Counted from the first letter of the stretch, positions 45,922 through 56,091 are shown. The stretch is DNA of 64,000 bases from Teredinibacter turnerae T7901 (GCF_000023025.1 NC_012997.1:1658764-1722763), one strand, 5' to 3'. Translations and numbers: made by a program. Notes: generated from the letters alone by a model not told the origin.

Positions 45922-47720
45922 TTTTTTAGGTAATCTTCTCGGTTTTTCAATTTAACTAGCACGCGCGTAAACGAGTTAACTGAGCAGTACGCGGCGAAAA
46001 AGTGCTCCAGCACACTTGCGTAGAGGTAGGAGCTGCTGCCCGTAAGTAGCGCGTTGTCCAAGGTAATTTCAATTTCAACGCCTCGGCACATAGTGGTATG
46101 TCCGTTGATAGGCAGTGGCGCGCTGATCGCATGAGCATTGACTTGCATGATTGAATCAACCAACGCGCGTGACACTGACGTTTCTGTGAAGTCGTATAGT
46201 CTTAAAATCTCTTTTAAAGCCTCTGTCGCTTTTGATCCGCCAATTAACGATAAGTGATTTAAATTTAAATGTGATAGTAATCGCCAACGGGCACCATCTC
46301 GAAGTGGTGGTCGGATAGTTGCCGTTGGGCGTAACAAGCAGCGTATGGCCTTAGTGGGTGGTGAGCTATGTGCGCATTGCAGACGAGGTTGGTCTACGCC
46401 GAACGGCAATTTTCGCGGTAGGTCCCGGTTGCTACAGATCGCACTTATCGTAAGTGTTCTGTCGTCCGGGATGTTGGGGTTAAATTCCAGATCCACCAGG
46501 CTTATGTAAACATCTGTACCGTCATCTCTTTCGGCAAAACCTGATCTCGCGGGTCGGCGTGTGGCATACCAATAGGCATGTTCCGTCGGGTCTTTATGTT
46601 CATGCTTGATTCCGTAAAAAGGCAGAAATGGAGCCTTTTCGCCGCTCGAAGTGGAGGCGATTACTTCGTCCACCGCTTGTATTTCATAGCCTTTCGGGCG
46701 CCGTGAATCCGCCAGTAATAGGTATTCCGCATGGTTGTGGTTGAGCTTTATTGGATCGCATTTGTGCTTAAACGTGTTTATGATCGGCGTCGCACCAAGT
46801 ACGAAAGTGTCGATGTTAATATTGTGTTCAAGCTCGACTTCGCTATTGGTGAGGTACAAATAAATATCCAGCTGATTCTGGGCAGAAGCCGGCAGGTGTT
46901 CACCAAGATTACATATATCGATGAACATAAATTTTTCGGCAAATGCAAAATATTCCGTCAATAGCCGGTAGCCCAGGAAAGAATTAGGTGGGTATGGCAA
47001 TAGTCCTTCATCTTCCCCAAATCCTACGGCTTGGATGTGGCTGCTTTCCATAAACGTCGGGTGAAGCTCATCAGTGCAACCCCCCAGTGCGATTTTCTGA
47101 CATTCTTTTAGCAGCATTCGGTAGAGCGGATGAACATGCTGCGGCTGGCCTCGCAGATAGAGACGCAATTTGTCGAGCCCAATCTCTTGGATATTAATGT
47201 CATTATTAAACGTTTCCAGGCTGATTTTTAGTACGCCTGCACAGCTTGCCATTTTTTCAGCGCCGGGAGTCAAAAATGGTCTGCCAATAAGATTTGCTGA
47301 GGTAATTTTAAGGGGGTACATATCCACCGGATATGCAGTGGTGAACCGACAGTTTTCGCCCTGAAAATATTCTGTCTCTAACTCGGTGTTTCGATCTACC
47401 GTATATTTGCTATCTAACTGATCTTCGTCCGGCTCGAAGGTGACAATCGACATGGAAGGAATCGGACGCAGGTAGTGAGGAAACATCACATTGAGAAGAG
47501 CGTCAGTTAGTTCAGGAAAGTCGTCGTCAAGCTTGTGTTGGGTGCGCGCATTAAGGTAGGCAAATGCTTCGATTAATCGTGATACATGTGGGTCTTCAAT
47601 GGTATCCGCATTAATGCCCAAGCGCCCCGCAATTTTTGGGTTTTCACGTGAAAACTCGGCCCCCATTTGGCGAATGAAAGCGAGTTCTTTTTCATAGTAG
47701 GGCAACAATTCATCAGACAT
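45885..47720 (-). CDS. tssF: T6SS baseplate protein TssF
   Basis: Main wedge component of the baseplate, found as TssF2-TssG-TssE. The 611-residue protein starts DELLPYYEKELAFIRQMGAEFSRENPKIAGRLGINADTIEDPHVSRLIEAFAYLNARTQHKLDDDFPELTDALLNVMFPHYLRPIPSMSI, the canonical TssF N-terminus. The C-terminal GVEIEITLDNALLTGSSSYLYASVLEHFFAAYCSVNSFTRVLVKLKNRE is also standard. It overlaps tssE by eight bases and tssG by 37, showing tight coupling. Confidence 0.96.
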   Translation of the reverse strand: MSDELLPYYEKELAFIRQMGAEFSRENPKIAGRLGINADTIEDPHVSRLIEAFAYLNARTQHKLDDDFPELTDALLNVMFPHYLRPIPSMSIVTFEPDEDQLDSKYTVDRNTELETEYFQGENCRFTTAYPVDMYPLKITSANLIGRPFLTPGAEKMASCAGVLKISLETFNNDINIQEIGLDKLRLYLRGQPQHVHPLYRMLLKECQKIALGGCTDELHPTFMESSHIQAVGFGEDEGLLPYPPNSFLGYRLLTEYFAFAEKFMFIDICNLGEHLPASAQNQLDIYLYLTNSEVELEHNINIDTFVLGATPIINTFKHKCDPIKLNHNHAEYLLLADSRRPKGYEIQAVDEVIASTSSGEKAPFLPFYGIKHEHKDPTEHAYWYATRRPARSGFAERDDGTDVYISLVDLEFNPNIPDDRTLTISAICSNRDLPRKLPFGVDQPRLQCAHSSPPTKAIRCLLRPTATIRPPLRDGARWRLLSHLNLNHLSLIGGSKATEALKEILRLYDFTETSVSRALVDSIMQVNAHAISAPLPINGHTTMCRGVEIEITLDNALLTGSSSYLYASVLEHFFAAYCSVNSFTRVLVKLKNREDYLKKCPPRAGQKVFL

Positions 47721-48210
47721 GGGGGGATTCTTCTACGTTGACTGCGCGTGAAACGGGTTCAAGAACTGAATCGAATACAATGACTTCCGGGGATGGATCT
47801 GCGTACAAAGTTGCGTCTATGCGAAATCGCAGGGTGCGATCCGTGGTGTCTGAATTGTCCTGATAGCTAACGTGTACTGTCTTAAAACGCGGTTCGTACG
47901 TTTTAAGTAACTGCTCCAGTTCTCGCGTAAAAGCGCGCCGTTTTTCAATATCTGACACATTGACTGTTGCAAGATCGGGCATGCCGTAGTTGAGAATGGA
48001 GTTTTCCAATTGTTTCAGATTCTCGGGTGGCGACACAATGCGATAACGAGTGTTCAATAGGTTTTCAAGGTCACGTTTCACGCTTGCTCGCAGGTTACGT
48101 AATTGCTGGTGTTTTGTTACTTCTGGTTCCCGGGGCGAGCGCGGGTCGTCATCCAATAGTCGATCCAGGATAGAGGGGCGCAGGTTTTTTGTTTTTTCTA
48201 CACGGGCCAT
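47713..48210 (-). CDS. tssE: T6SS baseplate protein TssE (gp25-like)
   Basis: Phage gp25-like subunit thought to start sheath polymerisation on the baseplate. The 165-residue protein has PSILDRLLDDDPRSPREPEVTKHQQLRNLRASVKRDLENLLNTR, LENSILNYGMPDLATVNVSDIEKRRAFTRELEQLLKTYEPRF and a C-terminal strand LRFRIDATLYADPSPEVIVFDSVLEP, as in the family. It starts 11 bases after tssC2 and overlaps tssF by eight. Confidence 0.95.
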   Translation of the reverse strand: MARVEKTKNLRPSILDRLLDDDPRSPREPEVTKHQQLRNLRASVKRDLENLLNTRYRIVSPPENLKQLENSILNYGMPDLATVNVSDIEKRRAFTRELEQLLKTYEPRFKTVHVSYQDNSDTTDRTLRFRIDATLYADPSPEVIVFDSVLEPVSRAVNVEESPHV

Positions 48211-48221
48211 GGGCTAAAACT

Positions 48222-49715
48222 CTAGTTGGATTGAACCAATTCTGTAACCAATTCGAGTTCAGACACCATCTGATCGATCTGGTAGTGAGGTACAAGGTGA
48301 ATCACACAGAGGTATTGGCCCGGTTTTTCCGGATGCTCTCGCACCGTTACATTAGCTTCACGCAGCGGGTAGCGAGCCTGTTGTTCCCACTCCAGGTCGT
48401 GACGCCCGGTGGTGTAACGGCGGAGCCAAGTGCCGAGGTAAACCTGGCATTCCTCAGCGGACAAAAACGACCCGACTTTATCGCGTATCATCACCTTGAT
48501 GTAGTGTGCTACGCGAGAGGCGCATAGCACGTGTTGCAGCATAGTAGAAAGCTTGTAGTTAATTGCCGTCGTAGAGTTAGACGCGCGATTAACAGATTGC
48601 ACTGACTGGTTACTGTAAAACGCCGCAAAAGGTGTGTTGTAACAATGACAGAGAGGGACCATTCCCAACTCACTAATTTCTCGCTCCAGCGCATCTGTAA
48701 TAAGAATGTCGGTTGCGGGTTTGAATGCGACACCGGTTTTGTCCGTGTCGAAAGAGTCCATCGGCAAATTGGTAACAAGTCCACCACCCAGCAAATCGCG
48801 AGGTACGCCTCGGATGTGACCAAACCAGCCCACGGCCGCAAATTCCCGAATCAGTATGCCGCCGAAGGCGTAGGCGGCATTTCCCCATAGGTAGGCTTCC
48901 TGATTGGCGTTGCCCGGTAGTTCGCGAAATCTCAGGCCTTTGTAGCTGCCCGTTGTTTTGCGATAGGGTGTCCGCATAAGAATACGCGGCAAAGTCAAGC
49001 CAACGAATCTGGCTTCAGGCTTTTCTCTGAGGCTACGCCAGCGGATATATTCAGACTGCGAGAATACATCGCCAAGTCGGCTCCCCTGACCCAGCTCTGT
49101 AAAATTATTGCTGCCGAGGAGCTGAGGCGAGGCACCTAGGATAAATGGCGTGAAGGCCGCGGAGCCAATGTCGGCAAGGCCGTCTAGAGTGGATATATCA
49201 TCGGGGTGCTGTGCATTCGGTTTATGGTGAATATCATAATCACCAATAATCACGCCGTAAGGTTCACCGCCGGGTGTGCCATATTCTTCACTGTAGATTT
49301 TTTGATAGAGCTGGCTTTGGTCGAAATCCAGTGCGCGTTCAATATCCTTCGTGACCTCTAGCCAATTCGCATTTAGCAGTTTGATTTTTAGATTTCGTAC
49401 ACCTTCGGCCTGTACCACGAGATACCATAACCCACGCCAGGACGCTTCGATTTTCTGAAAGTTTGGGTGATGCAAGATCGCGTTGAGCTGTGATATCACC
49501 AGTTCATCAATAGACGCAATAATTTGATCAATTTCGCAGTACAACTCTTCTGCGGTTGCGGGCGGCTCAATGAAATAGGTATTTACAAAAGAGACGAGGG
49601 AGTCGAACGAAGCTGGTGAGGCCAAAAATTTATCGAGGGTGGTTAACGTGCCTACCACTGACGTAGTCGTCGCGGTTCTATCGGCTGATTCCTCTGCAAA
49701 ATCTGACGTTAACAC
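48222..49715 (-). CDS. tssC2: Second TssC-type sheath protein (ImpD-like paralogue)
   Basis: A 497-residue TssC-family protein, paralogous to the neighbouring tssC. Shared family segments are LNAILHHPNFQKIEASWRGLWYLV, DFDQSQLYQKIYSEEYGTPGGEPYGVIIGDYDI, ARFVGLTLPRILMRTPYR and SRVAHYIKVMIRDKVGSFLSAEECQVYLGTWLRRY. In the Rhizobium imp locus two such genes (impC and impD) are adjacent. The start is probably GTG 49715 (AGGAAAGG upstream at long spacing). It is separated from tssC by 438 bases but is tightly linked to tssE. Whether it enters the sheath or has another role is unknown. Confidence 0.9.
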   Translation of the reverse strand: MLTSDFAEESADRTATTTSVVGTLTTLDKFLASPASFDSLVSFVNTYFIEPPATAEELYCEIDQIIASIDELVISQLNAILHHPNFQKIEASWRGLWYLVVQAEGVRNLKIKLLNANWLEVTKDIERALDFDQSQLYQKIYSEEYGTPGGEPYGVIIGDYDIHHKPNAQHPDDISTLDGLADIGSAAFTPFILGASPQLLGSNNFTELGQGSRLGDVFSQSEYIRWRSLREKPEARFVGLTLPRILMRTPYRKTTGSYKGLRFRELPGNANQEAYLWGNAAYAFGGILIREFAAVGWFGHIRGVPRDLLGGGLVTNLPMDSFDTDKTGVAFKPATDILITDALEREISELGMVPLCHCYNTPFAAFYSNQSVQSVNRASNSTTAINYKLSTMLQHVLCASRVAHYIKVMIRDKVGSFLSAEECQVYLGTWLRRYTTGRHDLEWEQQARYPLREANVTVREHPEKPGQYLCVIHLVPHYQIDQMVSELELVTELVQSN

Positions 49716-50153
49716 AATGGCTCACATGCCTTTCCTGATTAGCTGGCTGGTAAAAACCAACTTGGTTTGATTCGCGGTTTAGCTGACGGAACAAAAATCG
49801 CCGTCAGTTGTATTGATTTTTTTGTTTAAATCCAGTGGATTCACTGGTAGTGCTGCGCTCGTAAAATACAAATATTCAACACTGAAAGACAACAATTTGG
49901 AAAATGGGTCAAACAGTCTGCGAAGCGCTAACAAAGCCAAAGTGGCTGTATGCTATTCTTAAACTCAATTGACCCGTTTTGGAATGATCCAGTTGTTTTT
50001 TTGGTTCACTAATTTCCTTGCTCTGGGGCTCTGACACTTTCGGCGCGTGGGCCACGACAGAACACAAGTGGTGTCGCTACTTGCAATTTCTGTGACGCGG
50101 CCTAGGCAACTGATAAAATTACTTACCCTTTTTACCAAAGCGCTCTGTAGAAC
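49716..50153. other. 438-base gap between tssC and tssC2 with an inverted repeat
   Basis: No gene is seen here, although the imp locus type often has impE/tagJ nearby. An inverted repeat of 12-base arms with one mismatch, AAAATGGGTCAA (49901-49912) and TTGACCCGTTTT (49969-49980), may be an operator or transcript structure. The gap probably holds a promoter for tssC2-EFG-clpV and a terminator or processing site after tssC. Confidence 0.5.
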
Positions 50154-51650
50154 TTAACCCGCTTTAGGAATATTGGCGACGAGCCTCAGCGACGCGGTCA
50201 GTTCCTCCACTTGGAGCCAGGGTCGCAAATAGGCTACTGCGTTAAATACTCCTGGCTGACCTGGGACTTCTTTCACTTCCACGCGGGCTTCTGCTAAAGG
50301 ATACTTCGCTTTCATTTCTGCGCTAGCGCCCGGTGTTCCATTCACATATTGACTCAGCCATTTGTTTAGCCAGCGCTCGGCTTCATCGGCTTCCATAAAG
50401 GAGCCAATTTTGTCCCGTGCCATAACTTTGAGAAAGTGGGCGATACGGGAAGTGGCCATGATGTAGGGCAGGCGCGCAGATATGGCAGAATTGGCAGAGG
50501 CATCAGGGTCGTCGAATTTCTTCGGCTTTTGCGTAGTTTGCGCGCCGAAAAATACCGCAAAATCTGTGTTCTTGTAATGACACAGCGGCAGAAAACCAAG
50601 TTTACTCAGTTCTGCTTCACGGCGATCTGTGATGCCTATTTCGGTTGGGCATTTCTGATCGGTATCGCCATCATCACTTACGAAAACGTGACTGGGTAGA
50701 CCTTCTACCTTACCGCCACCCTCAGCACCTCGAATACTGGTGCACCAACCATAACTGGCGAAAGCTTTGCTCAGTGTTGCACCTAACGTATAAGCCGCGT
50801 TCATCCAGCAATAGGAATCGTGCTCATTCTCGAGATGCTTACCGTCGGCGGTAACGTTACCTTCTTCGAAATTGAACTCTTCTACCGGTTTTGTGGCTGC
50901 GCCATACGGCAGGCGTGCGAGCGTGCGGGGCATGGTCAGGGTTACAAAGCGGGAGTCTTCACTTTCGCGGAAACTCCGCCATTGAATGTACTCCGCAGAT
51001 TCGAATATTTTTTCCAGGTCGCGAGGTTTAGAGAGCTCTGTAAATGATTCGAAACCAAACATTTGTGGTGCTGCTGATGAAACAAATGGGCAGAAACCAG
51101 ATGCGGCGATATTCGACATTTTGGTGAGCAGAGAAATATCATCGGGGTGAGATGAAAAGTCGTAGTCGCCGACGAGAGCGGCGTAGGGTTCTCCACCCGC
51201 AGTGCCGAATTCGCTTTCGTACACTTTCTTGAATATCTGGCTTTGGTCGAATTCGACCGCCTTTTCCAAGTCGCGCTTGAGCTCTTTTTTGCTGATATTC
51301 ATCACTCGCAGTTTAAGGTGCGAGCTTGTTTCAGAATTCATCACCAGGTACTGCAAGCCACGCCATGAACCTTCCAGCGTTTGAAACTTTTCATGGTGCA
51401 TGATGGCCCGCAACTGATTAGACATTGCCTCGTCGATCGCGTTAATCGCAGCGTTGATTGTTACGCTGAGGTTTTTGTCCCACTTTACAGTGCCTTTCGT
51501 TGCTTCACGAGTGAGTGTCTTCAACAGCTCTTCGGTTTCATCGCGTGGCGTTTGTTTGGTTGCGTCAATCGCTTGTTCGAGGAAGCTCAGGTCCGTGGCA
51601 ACTTCTGTTGCACTCGCCTGGCCTTCCATTAATTCTTCATTATTCGCCAT
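50154..51650 (-). CDS. tssC: T6SS sheath large subunit TssC
   Basis: Forms the contractile sheath with TssB around the Hcp tube. The 498-residue protein contains [79 protein letters not shown] and [36 protein letters not shown]. The listed GTG 51659 gives three extra residues, but ATG 51650 behind GAAGG is the likely start. It overlaps the end of tssB by 11 bases. It is the canonical TssC, adjacent to tssB. Confidence 0.96.
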   Translation of the reverse strand: MANNEELMEGQASATEVATDLSFLEQAIDATKQTPRDETEELLKTLTREATKGTVKWDKNLSVTINAAINAIDEAMSNQLRAIMHHEKFQTLEGSWRGLQYLVMNSETSSHLKLRVMNISKKELKRDLEKAVEFDQSQIFKKVYESEFGTAGGEPYAALVGDYDFSSHPDDISLLTKMSNIAASGFCPFVSSAAPQMFGFESFTELSKPRDLEKIFESAEYIQWRSFRESEDSRFVTLTMPRTLARLPYGAATKPVEEFNFEEGNVTADGKHLENEHDSYCWMNAAYTLGATLSKAFASYGWCTSIRGAEGGGKVEGLPSHVFVSDDGDTDQKCPTEIGITDRREAELSKLGFLPLCHYKNTDFAVFFGAQTTQKPKKFDDPDASANSAISARLPYIMATSRIAHFLKVMARDKIGSFMEADEAERWLNKWLSQYVNGTPGASAEMKAKYPLAEARVEVKEVPGQPGVFNAVAYLRPWLQVEELTASLRLVANIPKAG

Positions 51651-52161
51651 CTTTTTCACCTTCGTTTTCTACACCCAACTCACCGGAGAGATTTGCCAGG
51701 GCTTCGGTATTGCTCAGAACTTCTTCCAGCACGTTTTCCAGTTGTTCGGAGCGGTCCGCTTTGGTGAGCAGATCACGCAGCTTGTTTCTGGTTTCCATCA
51801 GCTTCCGCAGCGGTTCCACCTGGTCGACGAGCTTTTGTGGCTCAAAATCTTCCATGCTGTTAAAGCTCAGATTTACAGCCATCTCAGAGCCGTCATTGTC
51901 TACGGTGTTTTCTACCTTCATGTTTAGCTGCGGATTGATTTTCGCCATCAGCTCGTTGAAGTTATCGCGGTCGACCTGTGCGAACTTGCGGTCTTTTAAT
52001 GGTTTTTTCTCATCGGCGTTGTCACCCGAATAATCTCCCATTACGCCCATTACAAAGGGAATTTCTTTTTCCATTACCTGGCCATTGGTTTCGAGGTCGT
52101 AGGTAATGTGTACGCGGGGTTTGCGGACTCTTCCGAGTTTATCTTGCATACTTTCTGACAT
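51640..52161 (-). CDS. tssB: T6SS sheath small subunit TssB
   Basis: Small subunit of the contractile sheath. The 173-residue protein begins [46 protein letters not shown], the standard TssB N-terminus, followed by [22 protein letters not shown] and [34 protein letters not shown]. It is 29 bases after tssA. Only one tssB is present although there are two tssC genes. Confidence 0.97.
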   Translation of the reverse strand: MSESMQDKLGRVRKPRVHITYDLETNGQVMEKEIPFVMGVMGDYSGDNADEKKPLKDRKFAQVDRDNFNELMAKINPQLNMKVENTVDNDGSEMAVNLSFNSMEDFEPQKLVDQVEPLRKLMETRNKLRDLLTKADRSEQLENVLEEVLSNTEALANLSGELGVENEGEKDGE

Positions 52162-52190
52162 GTGGCATGTTCTCCAAGTGACGTTGGGTG

Positions 52191-53312
52191 TTATTCATCT
52201 TCGGCTAGCACGCCGGTTATCTCACTAAAGTGACTTCTCGAAGATGTGTCGGGTATCAATTCCTGCATCAATTCATTTAGCGGCATACGACCCCACTTTA
52301 CTGCCTTTTGGAGCATGTAGGATACGGGGGAGTGGGGTTCGTTTTTGCGGAAAAACTCAGCGATATCAACCAATTGTCGAAATGCGGCTTCTCGATTTTC
52401 TAAATGGGTTGGAGCGGAAATCTGTACTTGTTGCGGTACATTGGCCGCTTGCTCCTCCGCCTGATGCGGTTCCTCGACGGGTGTTTCCTGAGGGGTTTCC
52501 GGAAGTGGAAGCTTGTCCTTAGCAAGGTGATTGATTGCGCCAAGACATTCTTCCAGAACCTCGATTATGGTTCGTGTGGGCGGCGCGTCGTAGGTCCCGC
52601 AGTGTTCATCCAGAAGTTGACTAACCTTTCGGTAGTTTGTGATCGCGTCCGTCAAATCATCCCGAATGTTTTCAAAAAAGAGGTTGTCCGTTTCTCGTAT
52701 TGCAGTTTCTATATTGTCTAGGCTGAAACCGAGCTTGGCAATTTTTGCCTGCTTGGACTTTTCATCAGCAACTTTTTGGCAATCCAGTGCCTGTTGGTAC
52801 TCCCAGTAGGTGAAAGGGCCAATTGTCGAGCCTTCTGTAATTTCTGTACGTCGAATCGGGGCGATCAACACACCTTCAGCACCCTCGCCGTTAAGACCGG
52901 CCAGGCAGGCCACGCGCGTCTCAATGCCATCTTCATCGGGCATTGGGTATAAATTTGGCCAAAAATTTTCTATCAGCCCCAGCATGAGCCGAAACCCATC
53001 TCTCAGGCCTTGAAATCCGTTTGAGCGGAGCAGTGCCTCTGTATACCAACAGGCGACTTCCAGATCTTTTGCCTGCGCCGCGATAAGCTCAGGCGCTAGA
53101 TTTTTGATAACTCGCCAGTGATCGTCCGCTTCGTTACTGTGGCCATCATGAATACTATTGCGTTCGGCAGCACGCGCTGCGCTGCGCGCCGCTTTAATGG
53201 TCTGATACGTGGATGTTGGCGAGGGGTCCGTGCGCACATCGACACCCGTGTCGACTTCGCCTGGAATAGGCGACAATATTTGCTCTATATCGAAAAGACT
53301 AGCTGAGCTCAT
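52191..53312 (-). CDS. tssA: T6SS assembly protein TssA (ImpA domain)
   Basis: Coordinates baseplate and tail assembly and caps the growing sheath. The 373-residue protein has the ImpA_N region (about 10-150: [72 protein letters not shown]) and a C-terminal segment ([48 protein letters not shown]) characteristic of the shorter TssA class. It is first in the minus-strand structural operon, divergent from tagH. Confidence 0.95.
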   Translation of the reverse strand: MSSASLFDIEQILSPIPGEVDTGVDVRTDPSPTSTYQTIKAARSAARAAERNSIHDGHSNEADDHWRVIKNLAPELIAAQAKDLEVACWYTEALLRSNGFQGLRDGFRLMLGLIENFWPNLYPMPDEDGIETRVACLAGLNGEGAEGVLIAPIRRTEITEGSTIGPFTYWEYQQALDCQKVADEKSKQAKIAKLGFSLDNIETAIRETDNLFFENIRDDLTDAITNYRKVSQLLDEHCGTYDAPPTRTIIEVLEECLGAINHLAKDKLPLPETPQETPVEEPHQAEEQAANVPQQVQISAPTHLENREAAFRQLVDIAEFFRKNEPHSPVSYMLQKAVKWGRMPLNELMQELIPDTSSRSHFSEITGVLAEDE

Positions 53313-53918
53313 TTATATTCCTTTATCGCTTTAAGACTAATGTCCTAAACGAATAGTGTTTATTTCTTCCTTGGCGCATTTTCTATTAATTCTGTCGAGA
53401 AATGCAAGGATCAACCCGGCTCTCTTTTCTCTAATCTTTAAATTTTAAAAAAATCTCTAATTGGTTCGCATAAATCCTTGGCTTGGCGGCTTATGCGTTT
53501 TAGCTGATTCACACAACTTTTTAAAACTAGTCGGTAGTACTATTGAACCCGAGGCGAGTGGTGCAGACAATAGCATCTGTCACATTAATAGGATGTGCGC
53601 GAATTAAGGGTTCGGCATGTGAATTGTTAACATACTTTTTTATGTTTATTGATCAATAATGATGATGCGTGCGCCACAAAAATAATCCATCAATAAATTT
53701 TGTCGAATTTATTGTATTTTTAAAAATGAATTGCATTGGCGGCGAACTTCGCTTTGAATCGCTCATCGGCAAAGAATATACTGGCCTGAACATTGTGCAG
53801 CGATGGACGCGGGTGGCGATGGATGTGTGATCTGTGTCACGGCATATTTACTAAAACTCGTTTGTGGTGCTCGGAAAACTTGAACGTTTTCCTGAATGGT
53901 TAAAACGGAACTTGTGAA
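53313..53918. promoter_or_regulatory. Divergent T6SS promoter region with two palindromes
   Basis: These 606 bases, AT-rich in the middle, separate tssA and tagH and must carry the promoters of both structural operons. TTATTGA-TCAATAA at 53646-53659 is a perfect 14-bp palindrome. CAATAAATT (53691-53699) and AATTTATTG (53706-53714) form a perfect 9-bp inverted repeat with a six-base spacer. These are candidate operator sites. No gene is seen. No clear sigma-54 element was found by eye. Confidence 0.5.
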
Positions 53919-55556
53919 ATGGTATTAAAAGTGGAAGTGTTGCAGTCGCCGCAGGGAGTTGCCATGGCTGAGGCGAGCAAGTCCATTTCTGAGCAGGGTG
54001 GCTCATTAGGGAGAGGCGAAAATAATACCTGGGTATTAGATGACCCAGAGCGTTTTCTTTCGAGCCGACATTGCGAATTCGACTGTGACGGCAGCACGTA
54101 CTATCTTACCGACGTTAGCACTAACGGTACTTTTGTGAATGGCTCTCCAGATCCACTCGGCCGAGGTGTCCGCGTCGCTTTGTCTGGCGGAGATACCATC
54201 GAGATAGGCGAGTACCAGTTTCGCGTTGCTATAGAAGGCGATACAGCCCATTCAATGCCACTCGAACCCGTGGCTGGAAGCCCTGTACTTGATCCTTTTG
54301 CCTCGCCTTCATCTCCGTTCGATCAGCCGGTGTCATCTATACCTGCAGATTTGGACGATCCACTCGCCGAATTTGGGAGTGGTTTGAGTTCAGGTGGCGG
54401 ACTCTTGCCCGATAGCGATTTGGCATTAAATGAGACAGATCCTCTGGCAGCGCTGGATAAAGCCGCAGCTGATCCGTTTACTGCGTCGTCTGATCCGTTT
54501 GGTATTTCGGAAACCAACGACTTCGGCACAGAGAGTTTTCCATATGGCCAGAACACCTACAGCGACAATAGTGACCCCCTCAGCGGTTCGTTTGATGCAC
54601 CCAAAAGCAGTGGAGCCGGCCTAATACCCGAAGATTGGGAAGACGACCTTCTCGGGGCAGAGCCTTTGCCCACGTTCGACGAGCCTCCCAAGCCGGCGGC
54701 GCCTCCTTTAGTTACCGCCGCTGACGAGCTGGTTGCAAAGCGGCCCAACCCGAGACCAACCCCCAGGTCGCGGCCCGCTGAAAACAATGCGCGTCGTGAT
54801 TTGTCGCAGCCCAACCGTGTTATACGCAAAGCTTCGCGTCCCGCGACAACAGAAAAGCGCACTCCGCTGGATCGTTCATCCGCAAATGACACTGTCGAGC
54901 AAGCTGCTGTTCCCAAGAGCAAGCCCAGCCCAAGGCACGCGAGCACATCCGAAGTTGCAATTAACTCAGCATTGTTTGAGTCAATGGGGCTGGATGTCAG
55001 CCAGCTGTCGCAGGAAGAGCAGCAGGAGGTAGCTTGCGCAGTTGGTGAACTCATGCCAGTAGTCGTAGAGGGGATGATGCGGGTGTTGCGTTCACGTGCG
55101 AGTATCAAAAACGAATTCCGCATGAGCGTTACTACCATGCAACCGATAGAAAACAACCCGCTAAAGTTTTCCGCCGACAAAGGCGAGGCACTCGACATTA
55201 TGTTTGTACGAAAAAGCAAGGCTTACAAGGCTCCGGTTGCCGCTTTTTCCGAAGGTTTCGATGCTATTGCCGAGCACCAGGTTGCCATCATCGCTGGCAT
55301 ACGTGCTGCTTTCACAAAAATGGTGGAACATTTTGACCCTGCGGCTTTAGAGCAGCAATTCGACAAGCAAAACAAAGGCGTGAATATTCCAGGAATGCAG
55401 AAATCTCGCTACTGGAACAGCTACACGGCCTATTTTCAAGGGTTTATGGATAACATGGAACAGTCCTTTCAAAACTTGTTTGGGGACGAGTTTGTACGCG
55501 CATACGAAGATCAGTTATTTAAGCTGATGACAGCGAGAAATATATCCGAAAAGTAA
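53919..55556 (+). CDS. tagH (fha): T6SS forkhead-associated protein TagH (Fha/ImpI)
   Basis: FHA-domain regulator that binds phosphothreonine and controls T6SS assembly. The 545-residue protein has an N-terminal FHA domain (GRGENN at about 31-36, SSRHCEF at 48-54, STNGTFVNG at 67-75). A long linker (about 110-330) has six DP[F/L] motifs (125, 147, 174, 185, 192, 219) and many Ser/Pro residues. The C-terminal T6SS-specific domain (about 345-535) includes NSALFESMGLDVSQLSQEEQQEVACAVGELMPVVVEGMMRVLRSRASIKNEFRMS. It is the first gene of the plus-strand operon and probably works with ppkA and pppA. Confidence 0.95.
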   Translation: MVLKVEVLQSPQGVAMAEASKSISEQGGSLGRGENNTWVLDDPERFLSSRHCEFDCDGSTYYLTDVSTNGTFVNGSPDPLGRGVRVALSGGDTIEIGEYQFRVAIEGDTAHSMPLEPVAGSPVLDPFASPSSPFDQPVSSIPADLDDPLAEFGSGLSSGGGLLPDSDLALNETDPLAALDKAAADPFTASSDPFGISETNDFGTESFPYGQNTYSDNSDPLSGSFDAPKSSGAGLIPEDWEDDLLGAEPLPTFDEPPKPAAPPLVTAADELVAKRPNPRPTPRSRPAENNARRDLSQPNRVIRKASRPATTEKRTPLDRSSANDTVEQAAVPKSKPSPRHASTSEVAINSALFESMGLDVSQLSQEEQQEVACAVGELMPVVVEGMMRVLRSRASIKNEFRMSVTTMQPIENNPLKFSADKGEALDIMFVRKSKAYKAPVAAFSEGFDAIAEHQVAIIAGIRAAFTKMVEHFDPAALEQQFDKQNKGVNIPGMQKSRYWNSYTAYFQGFMDNMEQSFQNLFGDEFVRAYEDQLFKLMTARNISEK

Positions 55557-55587
55557 ATTCCTGGACATTAATATCCTTGGGGGGCGC

Positions 55588-56076
55588 ATGAAATACTGTT
55601 TGAAGGTCTGTCTGCTGGTCGCGGGCCTGGTTTTGCTATCGGCTTGCGATTCGATGAACAACAAAGTAGGTGGCGTATTAAATCTGGATACCGACCTTAA
55701 GCTGGTTGTAATTGCCGCCGAGGATGTCAACCCCGATGAAGGCGGCCATCCTTCTCCTGTATTTGTTCGTCTTTATGAATTAAAAGACACGGCAACATTT
55801 ATGAAGTCGGATTTTCTGTCGATCTACGAGCGCGATACTGAAGTATTGGGAAATGAGCTGGTTGCGCGTCAGGAACTAAAACGTCTTGCTCCAGGAGACA
55901 GCCGGGAAGAACGTTTTGTTCTGAATCCGGAAACACAATATGTCGCCCTGTTTGCCGAATTTTTCGATTACAAAGACGCACGCTATAAAGTTATGTTTGC
56001 GGTAACAACAAATAATATAGTCCGCAACCGCATGGAAGTAAGACTGACTAAAAATAATATCTATTTGGAAAAATAA
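55588..56076 (+). CDS. tssJ: T6SS outer membrane lipoprotein TssJ
   Basis: Outer membrane lipoprotein of the TssJLM complex; it contacts the periplasmic end of TssM. The 162-residue protein has a signal sequence ending in a lipobox (LVAGLVLLSAC). The mature part has typical features (LVVIAAEDVNPDEGGHPSPVFVRLYELKDTATFMKSDFLSIYERDTEVLG, then FALFAEFFDYKDARYKVMF-like VALFAEFFDYKDARYKVMFA). The ATG lies behind a GGGGGG site, 31 bases after tagH. Confidence 0.95.
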   Translation: MKYCLKVCLLVAGLVLLSACDSMNNKVGGVLNLDTDLKLVVIAAEDVNPDEGGHPSPVFVRLYELKDTATFMKSDFLSIYERDTEVLGNELVARQELKRLAPGDSREERFVLNPETQYVALFAEFFDYKDARYKVMFAVTTNNIVRNRMEVRLTKNNIYLEK

Positions 56077-56091
56077 TTAAAGAGAAGGACT

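Noticed and set aside
53313-53918. Sigma-54 promoter for the T6SS operons
   Set aside because: TGGC- and TTGC-like pieces occur, but none with the strict GG-N10-GC spacing.
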